Positions 1-5,862 of a stretch of DNA of 7,727 nt are shown here, piece by piece (position 1 is the stretch's first letter; every line of letters begins with the position of its first letter). The position numbers were made by a program, and so were the translations under genes. The notes under the pieces were generated by a model that worked only from the letters and a program-made list of their open reading frames with translations, was not told the DNA's origin and did no database searches. This DNA is from Candidatus Hecatellales archaeon (GTDB taxonomy: Archaea > Thermoproteota > Bathyarchaeia > Hecatellales > Hecatellaceae), in NCBI GenBank assembly GCA_003662485.1, contig QMYD01000046.1:1-7727 (forward strand), written 5' to 3'.

Positions 1-519
1 AGGTTTAGGGTTAGGGTTCTCCCTGAGAGGCTTAGGGCTGAGCTTAAGAAGCCTTTAGGCATCCTCTTCCCCTCGCTGACTGAAGCCTTAAGATTTCTGG
101 TTGAGGTTAAGCCTCCAAGGGTGGTTGCAGTAGGCGACAGGGTTTCCCAAGACCTTTCAAGGGCTGGGGTGAAGGTTAACCTCTACCTGGTGGATGGTAA
201 GATTGAACGTAAAGCCCTCCAGCCTCCAAGCCTCCCAGCCCAAAAAACCTTAAAGGTTAGGAACCCCGCTGGAACCATCAGCTTCGAGGCCTTGGAGGCG
301 ATTAAAGAAGTTCTCGAAAGCGAAGCTGGAGGAAGCATTGTGCTGTTGGTGGAGGGGGAGGAGGACTTGCTCGCCCTCCCAGCCATAGCCTACGCCCCTG
401 AGGGCTCCCTGGTCTTCTATGGTCAGCCTGGGGAAGGCGTGGTAGCCGTAAAGGTTAATGGGGAAAAACGTGAGAAAGCTTTAACCTTTATGGAGGCTAT
501 GCCCGTGGGGGAGGTTTAA
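1..519 (+). CDS. GTP-dependent dephospho-CoA kinase (DUF359 family), 5' end cut by the window
   Basis: This is the archaeal enzyme of the last step of coenzyme A synthesis: it phosphorylates dephospho-CoA using GTP and is unrelated to bacterial CoaE. The reading frame is open from base 1 and gives 172 codons, close to the usual family length of about 170-180, so only a few N-terminal residues are missing. Visible family motifs, in order, are ELKKPLG near residue 15, VGDRVS near 45, VDGKIER near 63, NPAGTIS near 90, and the block VEGEEDLLALP followed by GSLVFYGQPGEG near 120-145. These glycine- and acid-rich blocks are the best conserved part of the family. The stop is followed at once by the S27ae start, so the two are probably co-transcribed. 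In many archaea this gene sits in a cluster with spt4 and S24e/S27ae, which supports the call. The true start lies upstream of the window. Confidence 0.93.
   Translation, partial: RFRVRVLPERLRAELKKPLGILFPSLTEALRFLVEVKPPRVVAVGDRVSQDLSRAGVKVNLYLVDGKIERKALQPPSLPAQKTLKVRNPAGTISFEALEAIKEVLESEAGGSIVLLVEGEEDLLALPAIAYAPEGSLVFYGQPGEGVVAVKVNGEKREKALTFMEAMPVGEV
507..514 (+). promoter_or_regulatory. Shine-Dalgarno site of S27ae
   Basis: GGGGGAGG lies inside the last codons of the dephospho-CoA kinase gene. Five bases separate GGAGG from the GTG at 520, an ideal distance, and this fixes the GTG as the S27ae start. Confidence 0.7.
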
Positions 520-702
520 GTGGGAAAGGAGAAGGGCGTATGGCAGCTCTACGAGTACGATTACAAGACTGGAAGCATTAGGCTGAAGAATAGGCGCTGC
601 CCACGCTGTGGTAAAACTATGGCCCGCCATAACAATCCTCCAAGATGGACTTGCGGGGGATGCAGCTACACAGAGTATATTCGGGAGAAAAAGCAGGCTT
701 AA
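520..702 (+). CDS. rps27ae: 30S ribosomal protein S27ae
   Basis: This is a small zinc-binding protein of the small ribosomal subunit, the archaeal counterpart of the S27a part of the eukaryotic ubiquitin fusion; there is no ubiquitin domain here. It has 60 residues, normal for archaea. The N-terminal WQLYEYD block is typical, and a four-cysteine zinc ribbon follows: C27-P-R-C30 and C45-G-G-C48, then the usual SYTEY ending. It starts at a GTG directly after the TAA of the kinase gene and in the same frame, behind a strong GGAGG. Its own TAA overlaps the stop of the convergent S24e gene. Confidence 0.95.
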   Translation: MGKEKGVWQLYEYDYKTGSIRLKNRRCPRCGKTMARHNNPPRWTCGGCSYTEYIREKKQA

Positions 703-1037
703 CTCTCCTTTCCACCCTCTCCCTCTTCAGCCTTCCCTTCGGCTTCCGGAAACTCCTTGCGGAGAATATGCTTGGGCGTGAAGGCTTTCGCCCTCTCAGG
801 GGTGTCGTAGAGGTAGGCCAGCCCCACCGTCCTCCAACTATTAACCTTTGTAACCATTTTCTCTATGATGAGGGCTTCGGGGTTGGCGTTCAGCTTTGCA
901 ACCAGCTTCTCCTTGACTTCACGCCTCCTAGGCGTTGAAGCCTGCCGGTGGTAGACTTCAAAATAGATTTCCCTCCGGCCTACGGCAGGGTTAACTTCCT
1001 CCCTCACGATATTTAATTCGAAGCCTCTTTCAGCCAT
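699..1037 (-). CDS. rps24e: 30S ribosomal protein S24e
   Basis: This is a component of the archaeal/eukaryotic small ribosomal subunit. Its 112 residues show the S24e pattern: an N-terminal strand, the motif EEVNPAVGRREIYFEV, then STPRRREVKEKLVAKLN and later IIEKMVTKVNSWRTVGLAYLYD. The last 15 or so residues are a glutamate-, glycine- and lysine-rich tail that is probably disordered. It begins with ATG, one of only two ATG starts in the window, and an in-frame TAG ten codons upstream rules out a much longer form. GAGG about 9-12 bases upstream is a modest ribosome site. It faces S27ae tail to tail, whereas many archaea carry the two genes side by side in one direction. Confidence 0.95.
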   Translation of the reverse strand: MAERGFELNIVREEVNPAVGRREIYFEVYHRQASTPRRREVKEKLVAKLNANPEALIIEKMVTKVNSWRTVGLAYLYDTPERAKAFTPKHILRKEFPEAEGKAEEGEGGKES

Positions 1038-1094
1038 ACTCTTCAGCCTCTGGCTTCGGGAAGCCTAAGCTATAGGGCTTCGCCTCCAAGCCCA

Positions 1095-1102
1095 ATTTAA
1101 AG
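1095..1102 (-). promoter_or_regulatory. Candidate box A (TATA) for S24e
   Basis: On the minus strand the run CTTTAAATT overlaps the stop codon of the oxidoreductase gene and lies about 60 bases before the S24e ATG. A start about 26 bases downstream would leave a leader of roughly 30-35 bases. S24e could therefore be transcribed on its own as well as by read-through from the genes before it. Confidence 0.4.
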
Positions 1103-2872
1103 GTTACCTTTCAGGAGGTCTTCAACTCTGCCCCGATAAGCCTTTAAAGCTTCCTCCATGAAGTCTTTCGAAAGCATTCCATGCGGGGTTGGAACCTCGA
1201 AGATTCGCTCCGGAAACTTTAGGGCTTGGAGGTTGAAACCCTCCCTAAGCTTAAACTCAAATTTATGTTTAAGGATTTTCCAGCCTAACTTTTTAAGCTC
1301 TTCAGGCGTTAGGTTGTAGCCTAAAACCTTAAGCGCCCTGCAAACGGTTTCAGGCTTGTACACGCCTCTGGCGAAGAAGCATACCACGAGGCTTGAGAGC
1401 ACCTGCCTCCATGCTTCCTCGGCTAGGAGGCCTTCAACCACTATTTCAACGGTTGGCTTCTCACCCTTCTTCAAGAGGTTTTCGTCGAGGCTGTAGCCCG
1501 CTCCATCCAGGTGGCTGTGCCTTGAACCTAGGAGGAAGCCTAGGTGGGCTGCTGGCCCCGTATGGTAGCCTGGCATCTCATTCCCCCCAAAGGCTAAGGC
1601 GAATTCTCCTCCACCATATTTGGCTGAAGCGTAGGCTACGCCTTTGGCTAGGGCCTTAAAGAAGGGTGTAGGCTGCTCGACGAGGAGGTGAACAGCTCTA
1701 ATGTAGGCTTCATGCTTGCCCCATTCAAGTTTTAGGCCTGCGGTTTCCTCCTGGCTGATGAGGCCTCTAGCCTGCATTTCGGTGGTCCAGGCTAAGGCTA
1801 CCCCCGTGCTCATGGCGTCCAAGCCTAGGATTTCAACCTCATCCATGAGTTTGAGCATGCCCTCAGTGGAGCCTATGCCAAGCATGGAGCCTAAAGCGTA
1901 GATGGGCTCGTAGTCGTAGGATATCATGCGGGTCTTGTAGAAGTAGGGTTCACCTTCATAGGGCTCCCTTAAGGCTGCAAGGTGGATGCAGCTTACAGGG
2001 CAGTGGGAGCAGGCAACTCTTCTGCCTAAATGTTTCTCGGCGAAGGTTTCCCCTGAAATGTTTTCCGCCTGCTCGAAGCTGGCTGAGGTTAGGTTTCTGG
2101 TTGGAAGGGCTCCAAGCCTATTTAACGGTAGGACGTTCATGGGGGTTCCAAGCTCATGATACTTCTTCATTAAGTCTGACTTGGTTATCTCCTCAAAGAT
2201 TTCCTTGTAAACCTCCCTGTAAAGCTTGGAGTTTCCGGGTTTAAGCGAGGACTTCCCCGCTACGAGCACGGCTTTAAGCTTCTTGCTTCCGAAGACTGCT
2301 CCCAGGCCGAGTCTTCCAAAATGCCTGTAAGTTTCGGTTACCACGCAGGCGTAGGTTACAAGTTTTTCGCCTGCAGGCCCTATCCGCATGATGGTTCGAA
2401 TACCTGCTCTTGGCTCCCTCTCCCTTATCACCCTACCCGTGGTGTAGGTGGCCATACCCCAGAGGGCTGAAGCATCCCTAAAGCCTACACCCTTATCCGT
2501 TATGGAAAGGTATAGGGGGATATCGCTTGAACCCTTGATTACGATGGCTCCGTAGCCAGCCATCCTAATGGCGGTGGCACTTCTACCTCCAGCATGGCTT
2601 TCACCCAGGTTTCCCGTGTGGGGAGACTTGAAGAGAGCCACTGTTTTGGAGGCTGCGGGGAAAAGCCCATTAAGCTGGCCCACCACGAAGATAATGGGGT
2701 TTTCAGGCCCAAGCGGGTCGGCGCCCCGAGGACACTCCTCCAGGAGAAGCCTAATCCCAACCCCTACGCCGCCCAAGTATTCCTCGAAGAGTTCACGGCG
2801 CTCCTCCACCCAAAACCTCTTCCTGGAAAGGTCCACGTATAGAACTCTTGAGATGGGGTCTCCGCTAATCAA
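1097..2872 (-). CDS. Aldehyde:ferredoxin oxidoreductase family, large catalytic subunit (WOR5-like)
   Basis: Enzymes of this family carry a tungsten bis-pterin cofactor and one [4Fe-4S] cluster and oxidise aldehydes to acids, giving electrons to ferredoxin. The 591-residue length is normal. The N-terminal domain (about 1-205) shows VLYVDLS, a YLGGVGVG stretch, TGNLGESHAGG, AGYGAIVIKG and GRLGLGAVFGSKKLKAV. The cluster ligands are C288, C291 and C295 in ACSHCPVSC, with the fourth at C498 in SSLVVC. Family blocks also visible are YDYEPIYALGS (315-329), EILGLDAMSTG (347-357), RHSHLDGAGY (451-460) and REGFN. The TTG start overlaps the end of the polyferredoxin gene by 8 bases, so the two are translationally coupled; GGAGG lies 9 bases upstream of it. 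The partner resembles WorS of Pyrococcus WOR5 or YdhY of YdhV. The pterin motifs differ from the classical DxxGLD/DxxGLC. The substrate cannot be read from the sequence. Confidence 0.92.
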   Translation of the reverse strand: MISGDPISRVLYVDLSRKRFWVEERRELFEEYLGGVGVGIRLLLEECPRGADPLGPENPIIFVVGQLNGLFPAASKTVALFKSPHTGNLGESHAGGRSATAIRMAGYGAIVIKGSSDIPLYLSITDKGVGFRDASALWGMATYTTGRVIREREPRAGIRTIMRIGPAGEKLVTYACVVTETYRHFGRLGLGAVFGSKKLKAVLVAGKSSLKPGNSKLYREVYKEIFEEITKSDLMKKYHELGTPMNVLPLNRLGALPTRNLTSASFEQAENISGETFAEKHLGRRVACSHCPVSCIHLAALREPYEGEPYFYKTRMISYDYEPIYALGSMLGIGSTEGMLKLMDEVEILGLDAMSTGVALAWTTEMQARGLISQEETAGLKLEWGKHEAYIRAVHLLVEQPTPFFKALAKGVAYASAKYGGGEFALAFGGNEMPGYHTGPAAHLGFLLGSRHSHLDGAGYSLDENLLKKGEKPTVEIVVEGLLAEEAWRQVLSSLVVCFFARGVYKPETVCRALKVLGYNLTPEELKKLGWKILKHKFEFKLREGFNLQALKFPERIFEVPTPHGMLSKDFMEEALKAYRGRVEDLLKGNL

Positions 2873-3296
2873 GCCTCCCAGCCTCCACTACTTCAAGCCT
2901 GATTACGCCGTAGGGACAATAGTCGACGCAGTATCCGCAGTGGGTGCAGATGATGGGTTTTCCCAAGCTCTCATCCCAGAAGATGGCGTTCACTGTGCAG
3001 GCTTCAACGCAGCGGCCGCAGCCAATACACTTCTGGGCTTGGAGGATAACCCCTCCAGCCTCCCTAACCTTTAGGGCTCCGGTTGGGCAGCTTCGAGCGC
3101 ATGGAGGGTTGCTGCAGGCGTTGCAAACCTTCACTATAAAGCCTCTCTCAAAGCCTCCTGCAGAGCTAACCTGGATGGCGGACTTTGAAAGGCCTGCCTC
3201 CCCGAAACGCCTGTTGCAGGCGAACATGCAGCACTGGCAGCCCACGCAGAGGTCTACGTCAACTACTCTAAGCCTTGAAGCCCTCAAACCCTCCAC
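2865..3296 (-). CDS. Polyferredoxin-like electron-transfer subunit with four [4Fe-4S] motifs (WorS/YdhY-like)
   Basis: This is a small iron-sulfur protein that most likely takes electrons from the oxidoreductase encoded just downstream. In 143 residues there are four complete cluster motifs: C17-x2-C20-x2-C23-x3-C27; C58-x2-C61-x4-C66-x3-C70 (CNACSNPPCARSC); C90-x2-C93-x2-C96-x3-C100; and C117-x2-C120-x2-C123-x3-C127. This arrangement is that of HycB/DmsB-type electron-transfer subunits. C22 is an extra, seventeenth cysteine. No signal peptide or membrane segment is visible, so a cytoplasmic location is likely. The start given is GTG at 3296. A TATA-like box only about 15 bases upstream would place transcription start near 3285, so the TTG at 3287 (codon 4) is a serious alternative. 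S6e ends 24 bases upstream on the same strand. Confidence 0.9.
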   Translation of the reverse strand: MEGLRASRLRVVDVDLCVGCQCCMFACNRRFGEAGLSKSAIQVSSAGGFERGFIVKVCNACSNPPCARSCPTGALKVREAGGVILQAQKCIGCGRCVEACTVNAIFWDESLGKPIICTHCGYCVDYCPYGVIRLEVVEAGRLD

Positions 3297-3307
3297 CCGG
3301 GAAGCAT

Positions 3308-3316
3308 GTTTAAAAG
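3308..3316 (-). promoter_or_regulatory. Candidate box A (TATA) for the polyferredoxin-oxidoreductase pair
   Basis: CTTTTAAAC on the minus strand lies in the 24-base gap after S6e. With the usual 25-27 base spacing, transcription would begin near 3285, at or just inside the annotated start. That would suggest a leaderless mRNA starting near the TTG at 3287. This is inferred from position only. Confidence 0.38.
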
Positions 3317-3320
3317 GGAG

Positions 3321-3674
3321 TTAGATTTCCCCCTCAACCACCTTCATGTTAACTTGGAGGATATCCTCGGTGATGGTGTCTCCTCTAACCGTTTTACGCC
3401 TTCTCTCGCCTTTCCTCTTCGGATGGAAGCCCGGCCCCTCACTAATCACGATTCTCGTTTTAACCCCTCCATGAACATCCCACCTCATGGGGAAGCCATC
3501 CTTATCCGTTCCACCCGTAATCTGGAGCTTAACCTTTGGGAGGTCGGCTATGGAGCCGTCAACCACCTCACCGATGCGCTTGCCCAGCAGCGGCACTGCC
3601 CTAGCTCCCTCAATCTCCACGCTTCTTGTTTTACCCGTCTTAGGATCCGAGATTACTAGCTTAAACTTCGCCAT
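3321..3674 (-). CDS. rps6e: 30S ribosomal protein S6e
   Basis: This is a small-subunit ribosomal protein shared by archaea and eukaryotes. Its 117 residues cover the archaeal core: MAKFKLVISDPKTGKT at the N-terminus, LLGKRIGEVVDGS (29-41), then ITGGTDKDGFPMRWDVHGG (52-70), the basic block HPKRKGERRRKTVRGDTI and a C-terminal DILQVNMKVVEG. The long phosphorylated C-terminal tail of eukaryotic S6 is absent, as in other archaea. The start is ATG, 42 bases from the centre of an AT-rich near-palindrome that also faces the divergent PiT gene. No strong ribosome site precedes it, so a short leader is likely. In many archaea S6e lies next to the initiation factor aIF2-gamma gene; here an oxidoreductase operon follows instead. 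Confidence 0.96.
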   Translation of the reverse strand: MAKFKLVISDPKTGKTRSVEIEGARAVPLLGKRIGEVVDGSIADLPKVKLQITGGTDKDGFPMRWDVHGGVKTRIVISEGPGFHPKRKGERRRKTVRGDTITEDILQVNMKVVEGEI

Positions 3675-3706
3675 TTCAACTTACCCTTCAAGCCTCACAA
3701 TATTCA

Positions 3707-3724
3707 GGGTAAAATATTTAACCC
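3707..3724. promoter_or_regulatory. Near-palindromic AT box, likely two-way promoter for S6e and PiT
   Basis: GGGTAAAATATTTAACCC is an 18-bp inverted repeat with a single mismatched pair. Its centre (3715/3716) is 42 bases from the S6e ATG at 3674 and 42 bases from the PiT TTG at 3758. A TATA-binding protein could use it in either direction, giving leaders of about 15 bases on both sides. It could also be an operator. The whole intergenic gap is only 83 bases and I see no other box A in it. Confidence 0.5.
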
Positions 3725-3757
3725 TTTTCCGAAGCGACTTAGCCAATAGATAAAGCT

Positions 3758-4780
3758 TTGGTTGAGCCTGCGCTCATCCTTTACGCTGTCGGCCTCGCCC
3801 TCACCATACCAATAGCCTGGTCCTTGGGAGCTAACGATGCGGCGAACCCCACAGACTGCGCTGTTGGAAGCGGAGCTATATCGCTTAGGAAGGCCCTCAT
3901 ACTCTTCGCCCTCTTCACCTCGCTGGGGGCTGTTCTCCAAGGCCACATGGTCATGAAAACCATTGATAGGGGGATTGTGCCTAGGATAGAAATCCTTGGA
4001 GCCTTCACCATTGTGGTCTCCGTTTGCCTCTGGCTTCTCCTCTGCACGTGGAAGGGGATGCCCGTTTCAACCACGCATACCACGGTGGGGGCTGTTTTAG
4101 GCTATGGAGTAGCCGCCTACGGCATTGGAAAGGTAAACCTAAACGTTCTAGTTAAGGTGCTACTCGGCTTCGCCATCTCGCCGCTGGCAGCCATGCTCGC
4201 CGCCTACCTCCTCTTAAAGCTCCTAGAATACCTGCTTCCAAGGATTTCCAGGGATTTAAGGCTCCTAGACAAGTTTATGGCAGCCCTACTCATAGGCTCC
4301 CTAATCTTTTCAGCCTACAGTTTTGGAGCTAACGACATTGCCAATGTCACCGGGGTTTATGTAACCGTTACGAGGGAGGTTGGGGGGATGCCCGACATGG
4401 AAACCATGGTTATCCTCGCCCTCCTTGGAAGTGGGGGGATCGCCCTAGGAGGCTTCACCTGGGGTTACAGGGTAATAGAAACTGCTGGAAGAAAGATTAC
4501 TAGGCTAAGCCTTTCCATGGGGGTTTCAGCCGAACTCGCTAACGCCCTCGTCGTATACCTTTTCACCACGGTTCCCTTCCTCCTCTTCGGCTGGGGTCTG
4601 CCAGTTTCAACCACCCACAGTAGTGTTGGAGCCATTATAGGCGTGGGGCTTGGAAGGGGGATGAAAGCTGTTAATAGGGGGATCGTGCTGAGAATTCTTG
4701 CTGCCTGGACCCTCACCTTCCCCTGCGCCTTCCTACTCAGTTTAGGTATCTTTAAATTTATCTCATGGTTATTAGTTTAG
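3758..4780 (+). CDS. pit: Inorganic phosphate transporter, PiT family
   Basis: This is a membrane permease that takes up phosphate with a cation (H+ or Na+). It has 340 residues with about ten hydrophobic segments and no cleaved signal. The family's internal duplication is plain: GANDAAN at 24-30 with GANDIAN at 190-196, and PVSTTHTTVGAVLG at 102-115 with PVSTTHSSVGAIIG at 282-295. The first half also has the VGSGAIS stretch typical of the signature. Both halves are intact, so it should be functional. The start is TTG at 3758; an in-frame TAG at 3740-3742 leaves no other good upstream start, and no strong ribosome site is seen, fitting a short leader. It is divergent from S6e and lies 27 bases before the DUF47 gene, the usual partner of PiT permeases in bacteria and archaea. 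Residues alone do not settle which cation is coupled. Confidence 0.95.
   Translation: MVEPALILYAVGLALTIPIAWSLGANDAANPTDCAVGSGAISLRKALILFALFTSLGAVLQGHMVMKTIDRGIVPRIEILGAFTIVVSVCLWLLLCTWKGMPVSTTHTTVGAVLGYGVAAYGIGKVNLNVLVKVLLGFAISPLAAMLAAYLLLKLLEYLLPRISRDLRLLDKFMAALLIGSLIFSAYSFGANDIANVTGVYVTVTREVGGMPDMETMVILALLGSGGIALGGFTWGYRVIETAGRKITRLSLSMGVSAELANALVVYLFTTVPFLLFGWGLPVSTTHSSVGAIIGVGLGRGMKAVNRGIVLRILAAWTLTFPCAFLLSLGIFKFISWLLV
4750..4760 (+). promoter_or_regulatory. Possible internal box A before the DUF47 gene
   Basis: CTTTAAATTTA lies in the last codons of the PiT gene. A start about 26 bases downstream would fall near 4782, giving the DUF47 gene a leader of about 25 bases that includes its ribosome site. 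The run also encodes hydrophobic residues of the last PiT helix, so it may be coincidence. Confidence 0.25.
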
Positions 4781-4796
4781 TTAGCCAACGCTGGTT

Positions 4797-4802
4797 GGAG
4801 GG
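4797..4802 (+). promoter_or_regulatory. Shine-Dalgarno site of the DUF47 gene
   Basis: GGAGGG lies at this position, with the GGAGG core ending six bases before the TTG at 4808. It supports that TTG as the start. Confidence 0.65.
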
Positions 4803-4807
4803 TTAAA

Positions 4808-5485
4808 TTGAAGACTGGAAGCTCGATTATATGGCTTGGCAGGCAGAGGGAAAGACAGATTCTTGAATCGTGTAATAGGCATGTGGAAAAGGTTTTGGAG
4901 GTTGTTAAGGAGGCTTACAAGGTTTTCACGGCTTTCTGCCGTGGAGAAGTGGAGGAGGTTGAAAGAAGGTTTAAGAGGGTTTTCGACCTAGAGAGGGAGG
5001 CAGACTCCATTAAGGATGGAATTATCGATGAACTTTCAAAGGGCGTTCTCCATCCCATAAACAGGGATGAGGTTATCAGGCTTCTGCTAACCGTAGACGA
5101 CATAGCGGATTTCGCTAAGACCTCGGCGAGGAGGCTCCTATTCGTCCAGCCCAAAAAGCTTTCGCAGGATTTAAGGGAAAACCTGAAGATTATGGCTGAA
5201 CTCTTCCTCAAGGCTTCGGAGGCTACGGATGAAGCCTTCAAAAGCCTCCTTCACGATCCCAGGAAGGCTATTGAGGCTTCAAACAGGGTTGAAAGGATTG
5301 AGGAGAGAGTAGACGACTTCCGCTTTGAATCCATCATCCCAGAATTCTTAAAATGGTGTGAGAGTAGTAGGGATCCAGGTCAATGCCTCATCGTCTTCTC
5401 CATCATTGAGTCCATGGAAAACCTAGTGGACCGCTGCGAAATCTCAGCCGACGTTATCAGACATATAGCGATAAGCTACCTCTAG
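4808..5485 (+). CDS. DUF47 / PhoU-like protein, partner of the PiT transporter
   Basis: This is a soluble all-helical protein of the DUF47 family, structurally related to PhoU and thought to control or assist PiT-type phosphate uptake. At 225 residues it has normal length. It opens with the short aromatic stretch IIWLGR usual for the family, followed by long charged helices. PhoU-like metal-site patterns are visible: FDLEREADSIKDGI around residues 59-72, DDIADFAKTSARRLL around 97-111, and RVERIEERVDD plus ENLVDRCEISADVIRHIA near the C-terminus. No membrane segment or signal peptide is present. The TTG start follows a clear GGAGG, 27 bases after the PiT stop, so the genes form one unit. Whether it acts directly on the permease or in signalling cannot be told from sequence. 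Confidence 0.92.
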   Translation: MKTGSSIIWLGRQRERQILESCNRHVEKVLEVVKEAYKVFTAFCRGEVEEVERRFKRVFDLEREADSIKDGIIDELSKGVLHPINRDEVIRLLLTVDDIADFAKTSARRLLFVQPKKLSQDLRENLKIMAELFLKASEATDEAFKSLLHDPRKAIEASNRVERIEERVDDFRFESIIPEFLKWCESSRDPGQCLIVFSIIESMENLVDRCEISADVIRHIAISYL

Positions 5486-5527
5486 CCCTCTCTTCCTCTA
5501 GTAGAAGCATTAAAGCGTATGCTGAAA

Positions 5528-5541
5528 TTCAAATATTTGAA
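5528..5541. promoter_or_regulatory. Perfect 14-bp AT-rich palindrome, candidate promoter/operator
   Basis: TTCAAATATTTGAA is fully self-complementary. It lies in the 129-base spacer between the DUF47 gene and the zinc-protein gene. Its core AAATATTT matches that in the S6e-PiT palindrome at 3707-3724. As a box A it would start transcription near 5561, leaving a leader of about 55-65 bases for the downstream gene. Both promoter and repressor-site readings are possible. Confidence 0.4.
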
Positions 5542-5573
5542 CCTCTATCCAAGCCTAGGGGGTAAAAGAAAAG

Positions 5574-5585
5574 TTTTTCAGTTTT
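5574..5585 (+). terminator. T-rich run, possible archaeal-type terminator
   Basis: TTTTTCAGTTTT follows the phosphate genes by about 90 bases. Archaeal RNA polymerase can stop at T-runs without a hairpin. The run also lies downstream of the palindrome at 5528, so it could instead sit in the leader of the next gene. Confidence 0.22.
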
Positions 5586-5614
5586 GAGGGTTTGGTTTAA
5601 TCGTCTCCTTTGGG

Positions 5615-5839
5615 GTGGTTTCCTTGGCCAGGTGTTCGGTTTGCGGCCTCGAAATCGAAAAACCCCTAAAAACCTGGACGGTGGTTGTAGGAAAAAACAG
5701 GAGGACAAGAATAATCTTTGGAACCTTCCTCTGCGAGCGGTGTAGGAGAAAGTTTAAAGCCTCTATTGGGAGGGAGCGCCTCCAAAGCGAGCCTAAAGCC
5801 AAACCCTACCCTCCACCCCACCAAACCATGTACGTCTAA
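5615..5839 (+). CDS. Small four-cysteine zinc-binding protein, function unknown
   Basis: I do not recognise this family by name. The product is 74 residues, with C7-x2-C10 (CSVC) and C40-x2-C43 (CERC), a spacing that suits a zinc ribbon or treble clef. Between the pairs is a short beta-rich segment (WTVVVGKNRRTRIIFGTFL), and after the second pair comes a basic stretch (RRKFKAS) and a proline- and lysine-rich tail ending PPPHQTMYV. The basic charge could suit nucleic acid binding, but this is inference. The GTG at 5615 has no ribosome site. The TTG at 5624 follows GGGGTGG by five bases and would give a protein beginning MARCSVC, so it may be the real start. The tRNA-Arg gene begins 23 bases after its stop on the same strand and might be co-transcribed. 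The organised cysteines make a chance reading frame unlikely. Confidence 0.75.
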   Translation: MVSLARCSVCGLEIEKPLKTWTVVVGKNRRTRIIFGTFLCERCRRKFKASIGRERLQSEPKAKPYPPPHQTMYV

Positions 5840-5862
5840 CCAAACCTCCATTTTCTAAAAAG

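Noticed and set aside
3..20. Telomere-like TTTAGGGTTAGGGTT run at the window start
   Set aside because: It encodes the RFRVRV stretch of the dephospho-CoA kinase in an intact frame and is not repeated further. Chance coding sequence explains it.
511..525. Possible fusion or read-through of dephospho-CoA kinase and S27ae, which are in the same frame with adjacent stop and start
   Set aside because: There is a clean TAA, a strong ribosome site for the GTG, and both products have normal separate lengths.
2568..3324. Long plus-strand open frames opposite the oxidoreductase and polyferredoxin genes
   Set aside because: They have no recognisable domains and lie opposite genes with complete cysteine motifs; they are shadows produced by codon bias.
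5569..5579. GAAAAGTTTTTC as a hairpin terminator
   Set aside because: The arms are short, all A-T, and leave almost no loop, so no stable hairpin forms. Only the T-run is kept, as a weak terminator candidate.
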